In this document: in pieces, positions 8,850 through 16,366 of the stretch
How the letters are laid out: each line of letters opens with the position of its first letter
Numbering within the stretch: the stretch's first letter is position 1
Source: CAXQZU01 sp964228555
GTDB lineage: Bacteria; Planctomycetota; PLA2; JAEUHO01
NCBI GenBank assembly: GCA_964228555.1
Contig: CAXQZU010000001.1
Span: 1-42,191 of the forward strand
DNA: 42,191 nucleotides
Reading direction: 5' to 3'
Translations under genes and position numbers: made by a program
The notes under the pieces: model-generated
Seen by the model: only the letters and a program-made list of their open reading frames with translations
What the model was told of the DNA's origin: nothing
Databases searched by the model: none

Positions 8850-9844
8850 AGGCGCCAGTCCAATCCCACGCCCGCCCACGGCGCCTGCATGTCGCTGTGG
8901 TTGGGCACCTGCTGCTCGTCGTAGTGCTCGAGGCTGGACCAGCCCACCGCCAGGTGCAGGCTGGCGCGGCGCGCGAGGTCGTAGTGCAGCCGCACGACCG
9001 CGTCCACGGCGTTGGTGGGGCTGGAGAGGCCCAGCGCCTCGTCGGCCACCAGCATCAGCGACAGCGACAGGCGCACCCGGCCGCCTGCGTCCCAGGCGAG
9101 TTCCGCGTCCATCATGGGCGAGTACGAGGTGAAGTCGCGCGAGGAGTCGTTGGCGCCGCCCGAGATGGCGTAGCGTTGCCCGTAGCCGTACAGGCCCAGC
9201 CCCGGCGTGAGCACCACGCGGCCGCGGCCCCCCGAGAGGTCCAGCGCGTAGCCGTAGCCGATCCAGTGCGCCAGGATCTCGGTGTCGCAGGTCATCGCGG
9301 TGCCGGCGGGGTAGGCGTCGTCGTGCGAGACGAGGTCTTCCTCCAGCGTGGCGCTGCCGTGCAGGATCCACAGCGAGGCGCCCGCGTGGATGCGGTGGCG
9401 CCCGAAGGCCGCGCGCAGGTCGGCGGTCGGGGCCACCAGCGTGTCGGCGCCCAGTTCCTCGAAGGTGGGCCGTTCCAGCGTGGTGGTGCCCGGCTGGCCT
9501 CCCTTGGGGGTCTGCAGCCAGCCGGTGAGCGGGCCGACACGCACCTCGCTGCGCAGGCGCAGCGCCACGCGCGGCACGTAGGCGGGCTCCAGCACGACCC
9601 GGGCGGCGGCCTCGGGCGTGGTGAGGCGCGTCGTGCCCACGGCACCTGCCGGGTCCGCCTGCGGAGGTGCCGAGGGACGGCCGGCGATGGGCTCGGCATC
9701 GCGCGGCGTGGTCCAGGCGCCGGCCGCGCCGGGCACGCCCTGCGCCGCCGTCGCAGGGCCCACGCGCGTGGCGCACGCGGCCTGCGGGAACGCCAGCGCA
9801 CCCAGCACGGCCAGCGACAGCGAGACGGCGAGGACCTGGCGCAT
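8846..9844 (-). CDS. Exported protein, probable outer-membrane beta-barrel or beta-rich protein
   Basis: The product is 332 aa. GGAGGT lies 7 nt before the ATG at 9844. A signal peptide covers residues 1-25 (QAACA). A cysteine in that stretch does not make a standard lipobox. After a Pro/Ala-rich segment, the remainder consists of alternating strands with aromatic ends (VALRLRSEVRVG, HRIHAGASLWILHG, HWIGYGYALDLSGG, RVVLTPGLGLYGYGQRY, RVRLSLSLMLVAD, AVVRLHYDLA, LHLAVGWSSLEHY) and ends in Trp-Arg-Leu. This pattern suits an outer-membrane barrel, but no specific family is recognised. It is divergent from the SUI1 gene and convergent with the LtaS-like gene. Confidence 0.65.
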   Translation of the reverse strand: MRQVLAVSLSLAVLGALAFPQAACATRVGPATAAQGVPGAAGAWTTPRDAEPIAGRPSAPPQADPAGAVGTTRLTTPEAAARVVLEPAYVPRVALRLRSEVRVGPLTGWLQTPKGGQPGTTTLERPTFEELGADTLVAPTADLRAAFGRHRIHAGASLWILHGSATLEEDLVSHDDAYPAGTAMTCDTEILAHWIGYGYALDLSGGRGRVVLTPGLGLYGYGQRYAISGGANDSSRDFTSYSPMMDAELAWDAGGRVRLSLSLMLVADEALGLSSPTNAVDAVVRLHYDLARRASLHLAVGWSSLEHYDEQQVPNHSDMQAPWAGVGLDWRL

Positions 9845-9868
9845 GGCGGTGACCTCCACGAGGCGCGC

Positions 9869-9874
9869 ATGGTA
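9869..9874 (-). promoter_or_regulatory. Putative -10 box (TACCAT) of the exported protein gene
   Basis: TACCAT on the minus strand, 24 nt before the ATG at 9844. Its first two bases are shared with the plus-strand box at 9873-9878, around the palindrome GGTACC. Confidence 0.45.
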
Positions 9875-9878
9875 CCGT
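9873..9878 (+). promoter_or_regulatory. Putative -10 box (TACCGT) of the SUI1 gene
   Basis: TACCGT lies 29 nt before the ATG at 9908 and overlaps the oppositely oriented TACCAT box by the central TA step. Together they form a compact two-way promoter. Confidence 0.45.
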
Positions 9879-9907
9879 TCGCCCGCGGCATCCCGGACGC
9901 CCCACCG

Positions 9908-10237
9908 ATGGCATCGAACGACGGAAAGCTGGTCTGGTCCTCGCGCGGAGTGCCTGCGCCCAAGCCGGCGGCACGCGAGGCTGCGTCGCCCGCGGCCTGC
10001 GGCCGGGTCCGCGTGGGCCTCGAGCGCCAGGGCCGTGGCGGCAAGGTGGTGACCGTGGTCGAGAACCTCCCGGGCCACCCGGAGCGCATCGAGGAACTGG
10101 CGCGCGCGCTCAAGGCCCGCTGCGGGGCTGGCGGGACGGTCAAGGGTCGCGTGGTGGAGATCCAGGGCGACCACCGCGACCGCGTGGTGGCCGTCCTCGG
10201 GTCGCTGGGCGTGGCCGCGGTGCGCTCCGGCGGCTAG
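9908..10237 (+). CDS. yciH: SUI1/eIF1-like translation factor (YciH family)
   Basis: The product is 109 aa, the usual length for bacterial YciH. A basic N-terminal tail is followed by the SUI1 fold: RVRVGLERQGRGGKVVTVVENLPG, then a helix with IEELARALKARCGAGGTVKGRVVEIQGDH and DRVVAVLGSLG. The CGAGGTVK loop is the family signature. It should bind the small ribosomal subunit and influence initiation fidelity, although the role of bacterial members is poorly settled. The start ATG follows a weak ribosome site. A GC hairpin directly after the stop probably ends the transcript. Confidence 0.9.
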   Translation: MASNDGKLVWSSRGVPAPKPAAREAASPAACGRVRVGLERQGRGGKVVTVVENLPGHPERIEELARALKARCGAGGTVKGRVVEIQGDHRDRVVAVLGSLGVAAVRSGG

Positions 10238-10239
10238 GT

Positions 10240-10257
10240 CCCCGCCCCGGCGCGGGG
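10240..10257 (+). terminator. Probable GC hairpin terminator after yciH
   Basis: CCCCGC / GCGGGG form a 6-bp stem with a 6-nt loop beginning 3 nt after the yciH stop. There is no T tract, so termination efficiency is uncertain. Confidence 0.4.
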
Positions 10258-10339
10258 ATGCTTACAAGAAGCGAACATCGGGGGCGCTGCGCCGTGGCGA
10301 GGGCCGCGCACCCGGCTACGGGCGTTGCCTCGAGAGGGC

Positions 10340-10345
10340 TATCCT
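10340..10345 (+). promoter_or_regulatory. Putative -10 box (TATCCT) upstream of the malic enzyme
   Basis: TATCCT ends 7 nt before an ATG at 10353, the leaderless spacing. That ATG is not in the malic-enzyme frame; it opens a 37-codon upstream ORF. Confidence 0.5.
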
Positions 10346-10352
10346 CGCCCGG

Positions 10353-10466
10353 ATGCCCCGCGTCCAGCCTCCTCCCGGCGCGGCCTGCGCAGGTCCGGCC
10401 GCAGGGTGCGGACGTGGGCACCCCCCGGCCGGCAGGGCCCCCGGGAGCAGCCCGTGGAGCCGGTAG
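10353..10466 (+). CDS. Possible 37-aa upstream ORF overlapping the malic enzyme start
   Basis: The ATG at 10353 sits at leaderless distance from TATCCT and is followed by 37 codons rich in Pro, Gly, Ala and Arg, ending at TAG 10464-10466. It overlaps the presumed GTG start of the malic enzyme (10454) by 13 nt in another frame. It could be a translated leader that couples or attenuates maeA, or simply a chance frame in the leader. No homology is recognisable. Confidence 0.3.
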   Translation: MPRVQPPPGAACAGPAAGCGRGHPPAGRAPGSSPWSR

Positions 10467-12172
10467 GCCCTTCCTCTCCCGTCGGGCCCTGGCCCAGCCT
10501 CCCGCCCGCCGGCCGGTCCCGGGACGGCCGCCGCCTGCTGGACGACCCCCTGCTCAACCGGGGCACGGCCTTCACGCACCCCGAGCGGCGCGCCCTGGGC
10601 CTCGTGGGCCTGCTGCCCCCCCACGTCGAGAGCCTCGACCAGCAGGCAGCCCGGGCCTACGAGTCGCTGCGCCAGCGACACGTGCCGCTGGAGCGCTACG
10701 TGGCCCTGCGCGGGCTGCAGGACAGCAACGAGACGCTCTTCTACCGCGTGCTGCAGGAGCACCTGGAGGAGCTGCTGCCCTTCGTCTACACGCCCACGGT
10801 GGGCGAGGCCTGCCAGCGCTACGGCTCCCTGCCGCTGCGCCCGCGTGGCCTGTCGATCAGCTACCCCGAGCGCGACGCCATCGACGCGGCGCTGGCCTCG
10901 GTGGGCAGCCGCGACGTGCAGGTGCTGGTGGTGACCGACGGCGAGCGCATCCTGGGCATCGGCGACCAGGGCGCCGACGGCATGGCCATCGCCGTGGGCA
11001 AGTTGGCCCTCTACACCGCCTGCGCCGGCCTCGACCCGGCCGTGACGCTGCCCGTGGTGCTCGACGTGGGCACCAACAACCCGGAGAAGCTGGGGGACCC
11101 GCTCTACGGCGGCTGGCGCAGCCCGCGCGTGGGCGGGGCGGCCTACACCGAGTTCGTGGATGCCTTCGTCGAGGCCGTGCGCAAGCGCTGGCCGCGCGTG
11201 CTCCTGCACTTCGAGGACTTCGCGCAGGCGCACGCCACGACGCTGCTGGAGCGCACGCGCACGCGCCTGTGCTCCTTCAACGACGACATCCAGGGCACGG
11301 GCGCCGTCACGGTGGCGGCGCTGCTGGCCGCCTGCCAGGCCACGGGGCGGCGGCTGGCCGACCAGCGCATCGCCGTGGTGGGCGCCGGCTCGGCAGGCTG
11401 CGGCGTCAGCGAGCAGCTGGTGGCCGCGATGGTCGAGGAGGGCCTGCCCGAGGCCGAGGCGCGCGCGCGCTTCTTCCTCATCGACCGCGCGGGCCTGCTG
11501 CGCGCGGGCCAGGAGTCGTCGCTGCTGCCCTTCCAGCGCCGCCTCGTGCAGCCCGCCGCGCGCCTGGCAGGCTGGACGGTGGAGGGCGACTGGGGCCTGG
11601 AGGACGTGGTGCGCAACGCGCGCCCCACCGTGCTGCTGGGCTTCTCGGGCCAGCCCGGGCTGTTCACGGAGCCCGCCGTGCGCGCCATGGCCGCCACCGT
11701 GGACCGTCCCATCATCTTCCCGCTCTCCAATCCCACCTCGCGTTGCGAGGCCCGGCCCGCCGACCTCGTGGCGTGGACCTCCGGGCGCGCGCTGGTGGCC
11801 ACCGGCAGCCCCTTCGATCCGGTGTGGTGGAACGGCCGCAGCATCCCCGTGGTGCAGTGCAACAATGCCTACGTGTATCCCGCGCTGGGCCTGGGCGTGC
11901 TGGCCTCGGGTGCGCGGCGCGTGACCGACGGCATGTTCATGGCCGCGGCGCGCGCCCTGGCGGCCACCGCGCCGGTGCTGGCCGACCCCGGCAATCCCCT
12001 GCTGCTGCCGCCGCTCAAGTCCATCCGCAACGTGGTGCGCCGCGTGGCGCTGGCGGTGGCCCAGCGCGCCGTGAAGGAGGGCGTGGCCGAGCCGGCCGAC
12101 CCGCAGACGCTGGCGGCCCTGATGGAGGCACGCGTGTGGACGCCCTCCTACCGGCCCATCCCGCCCGCGTGA
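10454..12172 (+). CDS. maeA: NAD-type malic enzyme (malate dehydrogenase, oxaloacetate-decarboxylating)
   Basis: The product is 572 aa from GTG 10454, close to the 565 aa of E. coli MaeA. It converts malate to pyruvate and CO2 with NAD(P)+ reduction, linking the TCA cycle to pyruvate. Conserved features are DPLLNRGTAF near the N-terminus, SNETLFYRVL, YTPTVGEAC with the catalytic tyrosine (Tyr112), VVTDGERILGIGDQG, the catalytic lysine in VGKLALYTA (Lys183), the metal ligands in FEDFAQ and FNDDIQGTGA, and the dinucleotide loop VVGAGSAGCG. No ATG exists upstream in frame. GTG 10454 has GGGAG at 10442-10446 and gives a normal N-terminus, while the frame is open back to a TTG at 10325. Cofactor preference cannot be decided from sequence. 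Confidence 0.95.
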   Translation: MEPVGPSSPVGPWPSLPPAGRSRDGRRLLDDPLLNRGTAFTHPERRALGLVGLLPPHVESLDQQAARAYESLRQRHVPLERYVALRGLQDSNETLFYRVLQEHLEELLPFVYTPTVGEACQRYGSLPLRPRGLSISYPERDAIDAALASVGSRDVQVLVVTDGERILGIGDQGADGMAIAVGKLALYTACAGLDPAVTLPVVLDVGTNNPEKLGDPLYGGWRSPRVGGAAYTEFVDAFVEAVRKRWPRVLLHFEDFAQAHATTLLERTRTRLCSFNDDIQGTGAVTVAALLAACQATGRRLADQRIAVVGAGSAGCGVSEQLVAAMVEEGLPEAEARARFFLIDRAGLLRAGQESSLLPFQRRLVQPAARLAGWTVEGDWGLEDVVRNARPTVLLGFSGQPGLFTEPAVRAMAATVDRPIIFPLSNPTSRCEARPADLVAWTSGRALVATGSPFDPVWWNGRSIPVVQCNNAYVYPALGLGVLASGARRVTDGMFMAAARALAATAPVLADPGNPLLLPPLKSIRNVVRRVALAVAQRAVKEGVAEPADPQTLAALMEARVWTPSYRPIPPA

Positions 12173-12188
12173 GCCGCGCACGCCTCGC

Positions 12189-12194
12189 TAGGCT
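12189..12194 (+). promoter_or_regulatory. Putative -10 box (TAGGCT), leaderless start of the ABC cluster
   Basis: TAGGCT ends 7 nt before the ATG at 12202, with no ribosome site between. It would drive the four-gene run to 16322. Confidence 0.55.
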
Positions 12195-12201
12195 GCTGCC
12201 C

Positions 12202-13452
12202 ATGCGCCGACCCGGCCGCTCGCGCCCCCATGCCCTCGCCCGCCTCGCCGCGGCCTGCCTGCTGCTGGCGCTGGCGGTGCCCGCGGCGGCGCACCCTCAC
12301 ACCATGGCGCCGCCGGTGGACCTGACGCTGTCCGTGCGCGGACGCGAGGTGCAGGGCGTGCTCGTGGTGGACAAGTGGCAGGTGGCCACGTGGGCGCAGC
12401 CTCCGGGTGCGCGCGTGGACCTCGGGCGCGACATCCCGCCCGAGGAGATCGTGCGGCGCCTCGCCACGCGCTGCGAGATCATGCTGGACGGCACCGTGAT
12501 GGTGCCCACCGTGACCAAGGTGACCGAGCCCAGCAAGGGCGCCATCGAGGCCATGGTGCCCACGCTGCGGGTCGTGCTGGCCTTCCCCGCGGCGTCCGTG
12601 CCGCGCGAGATCCGCGTGCAGTGGAAGGACTTCGAGGGCATCTTCTGGGAGGGCAAGCCCGAGGTGGCGCTGCAGGTGGAGGCCCAGGGCCACGTGGACA
12701 CCAAGCAGCTGAGCCCGGCGGAACCCGAGTTCCGCTGGCACCAGCGCCCACCCCCGGCCTTCCGCGAGCCGCTGCCTGCGCTGCCCCAGCCCCCGTCCCC
12801 GGTGCGGCTGCCGCTGCTGGCGCTGGCGCTGGGCCTGCTGGGCGCCCTGCTGCCCGTGCTGCCCCCGCTGCGCCGGGGCCACGGCGCCCGTCGCTGGCTG
12901 CCCGGGCTGGCCCTGCTGCTGGCGGCCGTGCTGCTGGGCCGCGCCGGGGTGGGCAGCCTCGCGCTGGGCGCGCCCGCAGGCAGCGGCCTGCAGCCCACCG
13001 CGGCGCAGGCGCAGCAGGTCACCACGAGCCTGCTCACGAACATCTACCGCGCCTTCGACGCCGAGGGCGAGAAGGCGATCTACGACCTGCTGGCCGCCAG
13101 CGTGGACCGACGCCTGCTCGACAGCCTCTACGCCGACGTGTGGGAGAGCCTCGTGCTGCGCGAGCAGGGCGGCGCCGTCTGCCGCGTGGCCGAGGTGCGC
13201 TTCGACGAGGGCCGCATCACGCTGGCGCCGGACGGCTCGGCGGCCTTCGAGGCCGAGCAGGGCTGGAGCGTGCAGGGCACGGTCAGCCACTGGGGGCACG
13301 CGCACGAGCGCCTCACGCGGCTGCGCGCGCGCCTGTCCGTGCGCCACGACGGGCAGGCCTGGCGGCTCTGCGCCGTGCAGATGCTGGCGCACGAACGCAT
13401 CGACGAGGGCAAGCCGGTGACGCTGCCCGGCGCGGGGAGCGCCGGCCGGTGA
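12202..13452 (+). CDS. Exported/membrane protein of an ABC cluster, unknown function
   Basis: The product is 416 aa. Signal peptide to about residue 30, mature end beginning HPHTMAPP. Residues 35-165 form a beta-rich domain (VDLTLSVRGREVQGVLVVDKWQ). Two membrane helices follow at about 202-221 and 232-248. The C-terminal domain (270-416) starts with helices (TTSLLTNIYRAFDAEGEKAIYDLLAASVDRRLLDSLY) and ends in a mixed region. The His-Pro-His start of the mature chain recalls periplasmic metal-transport components such as DUF1007 proteins, but the similarity is short and I do not assign it. It overlaps the ATPase gene by GTGA, so the two are probably translationally coupled and functionally linked. 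Confidence 0.7.
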   Translation: MRRPGRSRPHALARLAAACLLLALAVPAAAHPHTMAPPVDLTLSVRGREVQGVLVVDKWQVATWAQPPGARVDLGRDIPPEEIVRRLATRCEIMLDGTVMVPTVTKVTEPSKGAIEAMVPTLRVVLAFPAASVPREIRVQWKDFEGIFWEGKPEVALQVEAQGHVDTKQLSPAEPEFRWHQRPPPAFREPLPALPQPPSPVRLPLLALALGLLGALLPVLPPLRRGHGARRWLPGLALLLAAVLLGRAGVGSLALGAPAGSGLQPTAAQAQQVTTSLLTNIYRAFDAEGEKAIYDLLAASVDRRLLDSLYADVWESLVLREQGGAVCRVAEVRFDEGRITLAPDGSAAFEAEQGWSVQGTVSHWGHAHERLTRLRARLSVRHDGQAWRLCAVQMLAHERIDEGKPVTLPGAGSAGR

Positions 13453-14135
13453 GCGCGCACGTGCTGGACGCCGACGGGCTCTGCGTGGGCTGGCCCGGCG
13501 GCTTCTCGCTCACGCTGGGGAGGCTGGCCCTGCATGCCGGCGAGAGCGTGGCCGTGACGGGCCCCAGCGGCAGCGGGAAGACCACGCTGCTGCAGGCGCT
13601 GTGCGGCGTGCTGCCGGCCCGCAGCGGGCGCCTCGAGGCCTGCGGCGTGACGCTGGCCCGCCAAGGCCAGCCCGCCCCCGAGGCCGTGCGGCGCCGGCTG
13701 CGGCTCGAGCACGTGGGGCTGGTGCTGCAGGAGCTGGAGTTGCTCGACCACGTCACGGTCGAGGACAACATCCTGCTGGCCTGGCACCTGGGCGCACATC
13801 CCGCGCCGCGCGCAGAGGGCCGCGAGCGCGCGGCGTCGCTGGCCGACACGCTGGGCCTCGGCGCCCTGCTGCGGCGCAGGCCCCGTCGCCTCTCGCAGGG
13901 CGAGCGCCAGCGGGTGGCGGTGGCGCGGGCGCTGGTCACCCGCCCGGCGCTGCTGCTGGCCGACGAGCCCACCTCCAGCCTCGACGCGGCCAACGCCGCC
14001 CGGGTGGTGGACCTGCTGCTGGGCTCGGCCCGCGAGCACGGCAGCGCCCTGGTGCTGGTCACGCACGACGAGCAGGTGGCGGCGCGCCTCGACCGCAGCC
14101 TCTCGATGGAGCGCATGCCGGAGGCCACGCCGTGA
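13449..14135 (+). CDS. ABC transporter ATPase, LolD/MacB type
   Basis: The product is 228 aa, normal length. Walker A GPSGSGKTT, Q loop VLQELELLDHVTVEDNI, signature LSQGERQRVAVARAL, Walker B LLLADEPTSSLD and switch histidine in LVTHDEQV are all present, so it should hydrolyse ATP. The sequence type is that of ATPases serving FtsX-fold permeases (MacB, LolD, FtsE). The GTG start at 13449 overlaps the TGA of the preceding gene (GTGA), with GGGGAG upstream. Its permease partner follows with the same kind of overlap. Confidence 0.93.
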   Translation: MSAHVLDADGLCVGWPGGFSLTLGRLALHAGESVAVTGPSGSGKTTLLQALCGVLPARSGRLEACGVTLARQGQPAPEAVRRRLRLEHVGLVLQELELLDHVTVEDNILLAWHLGAHPAPRAEGRERAASLADTLGLGALLRRRPRRLSQGERQRVAVARALVTRPALLLADEPTSSLDAANAARVVDLLLGSAREHGSALVLVTHDEQVAARLDRSLSMERMPEATP

Positions 14136-15298
14136 GGGGCAGCACCTTCCTCGCGTGGGCCTGGCTGCGGGCACACCCCGGCCGCAGCCTGCTGGTCGCC
14201 GGCTGCACGGCACTGATCCTGCTGCTGCCGCTGGCGCTGGGCGTGTTCGTGGCGCGCTACGCCGAGACGCTGGGCGCGCGGGCCGCAGCCACGCCGCTGG
14301 TGCTGGGCGCGCCCGGCTCGCGCTTCGACCTCGTGCTGGCGGCGCTGCACTTCCGCGGCCGGCCGCGCACGACGCTGCCGTGGTCGATGCTCGAGCGCGT
14401 CGCGGCCGACCCCGACGTGGAGGCCGTGCCGCTGCACGTGGGCCACACCGCCCGTGGCGCCCCGGTCGTGGGCACCAGCCCCGACTACCACCGCCTGCGT
14501 GGCCTCGTCGCCCTCGAGGGGACGCTGCCGCTGCGCCTGGGCGAGGCCACCGTGGGCGCAGCCCTCGCCCGCTCGGCCGGGCTCGCGCCCGGCCAGCGCC
14601 TGCTGGTGGATGCTGCCGGCCTGTTCCAGTTCGGGCTGCGCCAGCCGCTGGCACTGCGCGTGGTGGGCGTGCTGGCGCCCACGGGCACGGCCGACGACGC
14701 CGCCGTGTTCGTGGACGTGAAGACCTGCTGGGTGCTCGACGGTCTGGGCCACCTGCATGCCGACCCCGCGCAGGCCGACCCCTCGCAGGTGCTGGCGCGC
14801 GATGGCCCGCGAGGCACGGTGCTGGCGCCCTCGGTCGTGGAGGCCACCGAGATCAGCCCGGCCAACGAGGCCCAGTTCCACCTGCACGGCGACCCGGCCA
14901 CCCGTCCGCTCTCGGCCGTGCTGGTGGTGCCGCGCGATGCGCGCGCAGCCACCATCGTGAAGGGCCGCTACCGCGGGGACCCGGCAGCACAGGTGCTGGA
15001 CCCGGCCGAGGTCACCGAGGAGCTGCTGGGCACGGTGTTCCGCATCAAGGCCTTCTTCGATGCCCACCTGCTGCTGGTGGGCACGGCCACCGGCCTGCTG
15101 CTGGGACTCGTCGTGCTGCTCACGCTGCGCGTGCGGGCAGGCGAGCTGGCCACGCTGGCACGGCTGGGCGCCTCGCGCGCCTTCGTGGCGCGCATGCTCG
15201 CCACCGAGTGGCTGGTGCTGCTGGGCGCAGGCGCCCTCGGCGCCCTGGCGCTGGGGGGCGTGTTGCTCCAGACGCTGCTCCCGGGGTTGCTACCGTGA
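14132..15298 (+). CDS. FtsX/MacB-type ABC permease
   Basis: The product is 388 aa from a GTG overlapping the ATPase stop (GTGA) with GGAGG at 14120-14124. One N-terminal membrane helix (about 20-38) is followed by a long extracytoplasmic domain with MacB-PCD features (GAPGSRFDLVLAALHF, VVGTSPDYHRLRGL, TVGAALARSAGLAPG) and a C-terminal membrane part (HLLLVGTATGLLLGLVVLLTLRVRAGELATLARLGASR). I see only three membrane helices where MacB/FtsX usually has four, so the C-terminus looks one helix short. Members of this fold act as mechanotransmitters or lipid/peptide/metal-linked transporters. The linked SBP-like gene downstream suggests a metal role here. Confidence 0.85.
   Translation: MRGSTFLAWAWLRAHPGRSLLVAGCTALILLLPLALGVFVARYAETLGARAAATPLVLGAPGSRFDLVLAALHFRGRPRTTLPWSMLERVAADPDVEAVPLHVGHTARGAPVVGTSPDYHRLRGLVALEGTLPLRLGEATVGAALARSAGLAPGQRLLVDAAGLFQFGLRQPLALRVVGVLAPTGTADDAAVFVDVKTCWVLDGLGHLHADPAQADPSQVLARDGPRGTVLAPSVVEATEISPANEAQFHLHGDPATRPLSAVLVVPRDARAATIVKGRYRGDPAAQVLDPAEVTEELLGTVFRIKAFFDAHLLLVGTATGLLLGLVVLLTLRVRAGELATLARLGASRAFVARMLATEWLVLLGAGALGALALGGVLLQTLLPGLLP
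15291..15296 (+). promoter_or_regulatory. Putative internal -10 box (TACCGT) before the ZnuA-like gene
   Basis: TACCGT overlaps the end of the permease gene, 24 nt before the GTG at 15321, and could give the SBP gene an extra promoter within the cluster. Confidence 0.3.
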
Positions 15299-15320
15299 CG
15301 GCCTCCCGGGAGGTCCCACC

Positions 15321-16322
15321 GTGCAGCCTCGCGACCTGTCGCCTGCCCCGCCCCGTGCCCGGCATCCGCTCCTCGCGGGCATGCGGGGCGGCGCGACCCG
15401 GCTGGGCTGCGCGCTGCTGGCGTGCTGCGCCCTGCTGCTGGCCGCCTGCGGCGAGCCGGCGCCTGCGGCGCGTCCCGCGCGCCAGCGCCCCGAGGTCTGG
15501 ACCAGCTTCTATCCCACCACGTGGATGGTGACGCGCATCGCGGGCGGGCTCGTGGACGTGCGCTGCCCCGTGCCGGACGGCGAGGACCCCAAGCTGTGGC
15601 AGCCGCCCACCGAGGTGCTGGCGGGCTACCAGCAGGCCGACCTCGTGGTGCTCAACGGCGCCGGCTTCGAGCGCTGGGCCTCGACGGCCAGCCTGCCCGT
15701 GGCGCGCCTCGTGGACAGCGCTCGCGACCTGGCGCCCGGCTTGCTGCAGCACGAGGGCGGCGGCGCCGCGCACCGCCACGGCGACGGGCCCGCCCACGTG
15801 CACGAGGGCGTGGACGGCCACACGTGGCTGGATCCCCAGCGCGCCCGCGCGCAGGCGCGCGCCGTGCACGCGGGGCTGCTGAGGCTGCTGCCGCAGCACG
15901 AGGCGGCGCTGGCGCAGGGGCTGGCGCGGCTCGAGGCCGACCTCGAGGCGCTGGAGTCCTCGCTGCGCGCGCTGGGCGCCCAGCCGGCCGGGACGTGGCT
16001 CTACGCGTCCCACCCGGCCTACGACTACCTCGCCCAGCGCATGGGCTGGCGCGTGGCCAACCTCGACCTCGATCCCGAGGCCCTGCCCAGCGACGAGCAG
16101 GTGGCAGCCATCCGCGCCTCCCTCGCCACGCGCCCGGGCCGCGTGCTGGTGTGGGAGGCCGAGCCGCTGCCGGCCGCCGCCGAGCGCCTGCAGCGCGAGC
16201 TGGGCCTCGCCAGCGTGGTGGTGGAGCCCTGCGAGGCCGCGCGCGCAGGCGACGGACCGGACGGCTACCTTGAGCGCTGGAAGGCGAACGTGGCCCGGCT
16301 GGCGCCGGCCTTCGCGCGCTGA
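15321..16322 (+). CDS. ZnuA-like metal ABC transporter substrate-binding lipoprotein
   Basis: The product is 333 aa from GTG 15321, chosen for GGGAGGT at 15308-15314. An in-frame ATG at 15381 would give a tidier signal peptide and is a real alternative. The lipobox LAAC gives Cys43 (GTG numbering). The mature protein follows the cluster-9 (Zn/Mn) pattern: SFYPTTWMVTRIAGG, LWQPPTEVLAGYQQADLVVLNGAGFERW, a His/Asp/Gly-rich loop with seven histidines (HEGG..HRHGDGPAHVHEGVDGH), HTWLDPQRARAQA, YASHPAYDYLAQRMGW and a final EPCEAARAGDGPDGYLERWKANV. Such proteins deliver Zn2+ or Mn2+. The usual ZnuB-type permease is absent; the neighbouring permease is FtsX-type. Confidence 0.85.
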   Translation: MQPRDLSPAPPRARHPLLAGMRGGATRLGCALLACCALLLAACGEPAPAARPARQRPEVWTSFYPTTWMVTRIAGGLVDVRCPVPDGEDPKLWQPPTEVLAGYQQADLVVLNGAGFERWASTASLPVARLVDSARDLAPGLLQHEGGGAAHRHGDGPAHVHEGVDGHTWLDPQRARAQARAVHAGLLRLLPQHEAALAQGLARLEADLEALESSLRALGAQPAGTWLYASHPAYDYLAQRMGWRVANLDLDPEALPSDEQVAAIRASLATRPGRVLVWEAEPLPAAAERLQRELGLASVVVEPCEAARAGDGPDGYLERWKANVARLAPAFAR

Positions 16323-16366
16323 CCTGCCCACGGGCGCTGCGTGCGCGCCGGGGTGCTGGAGACCTG

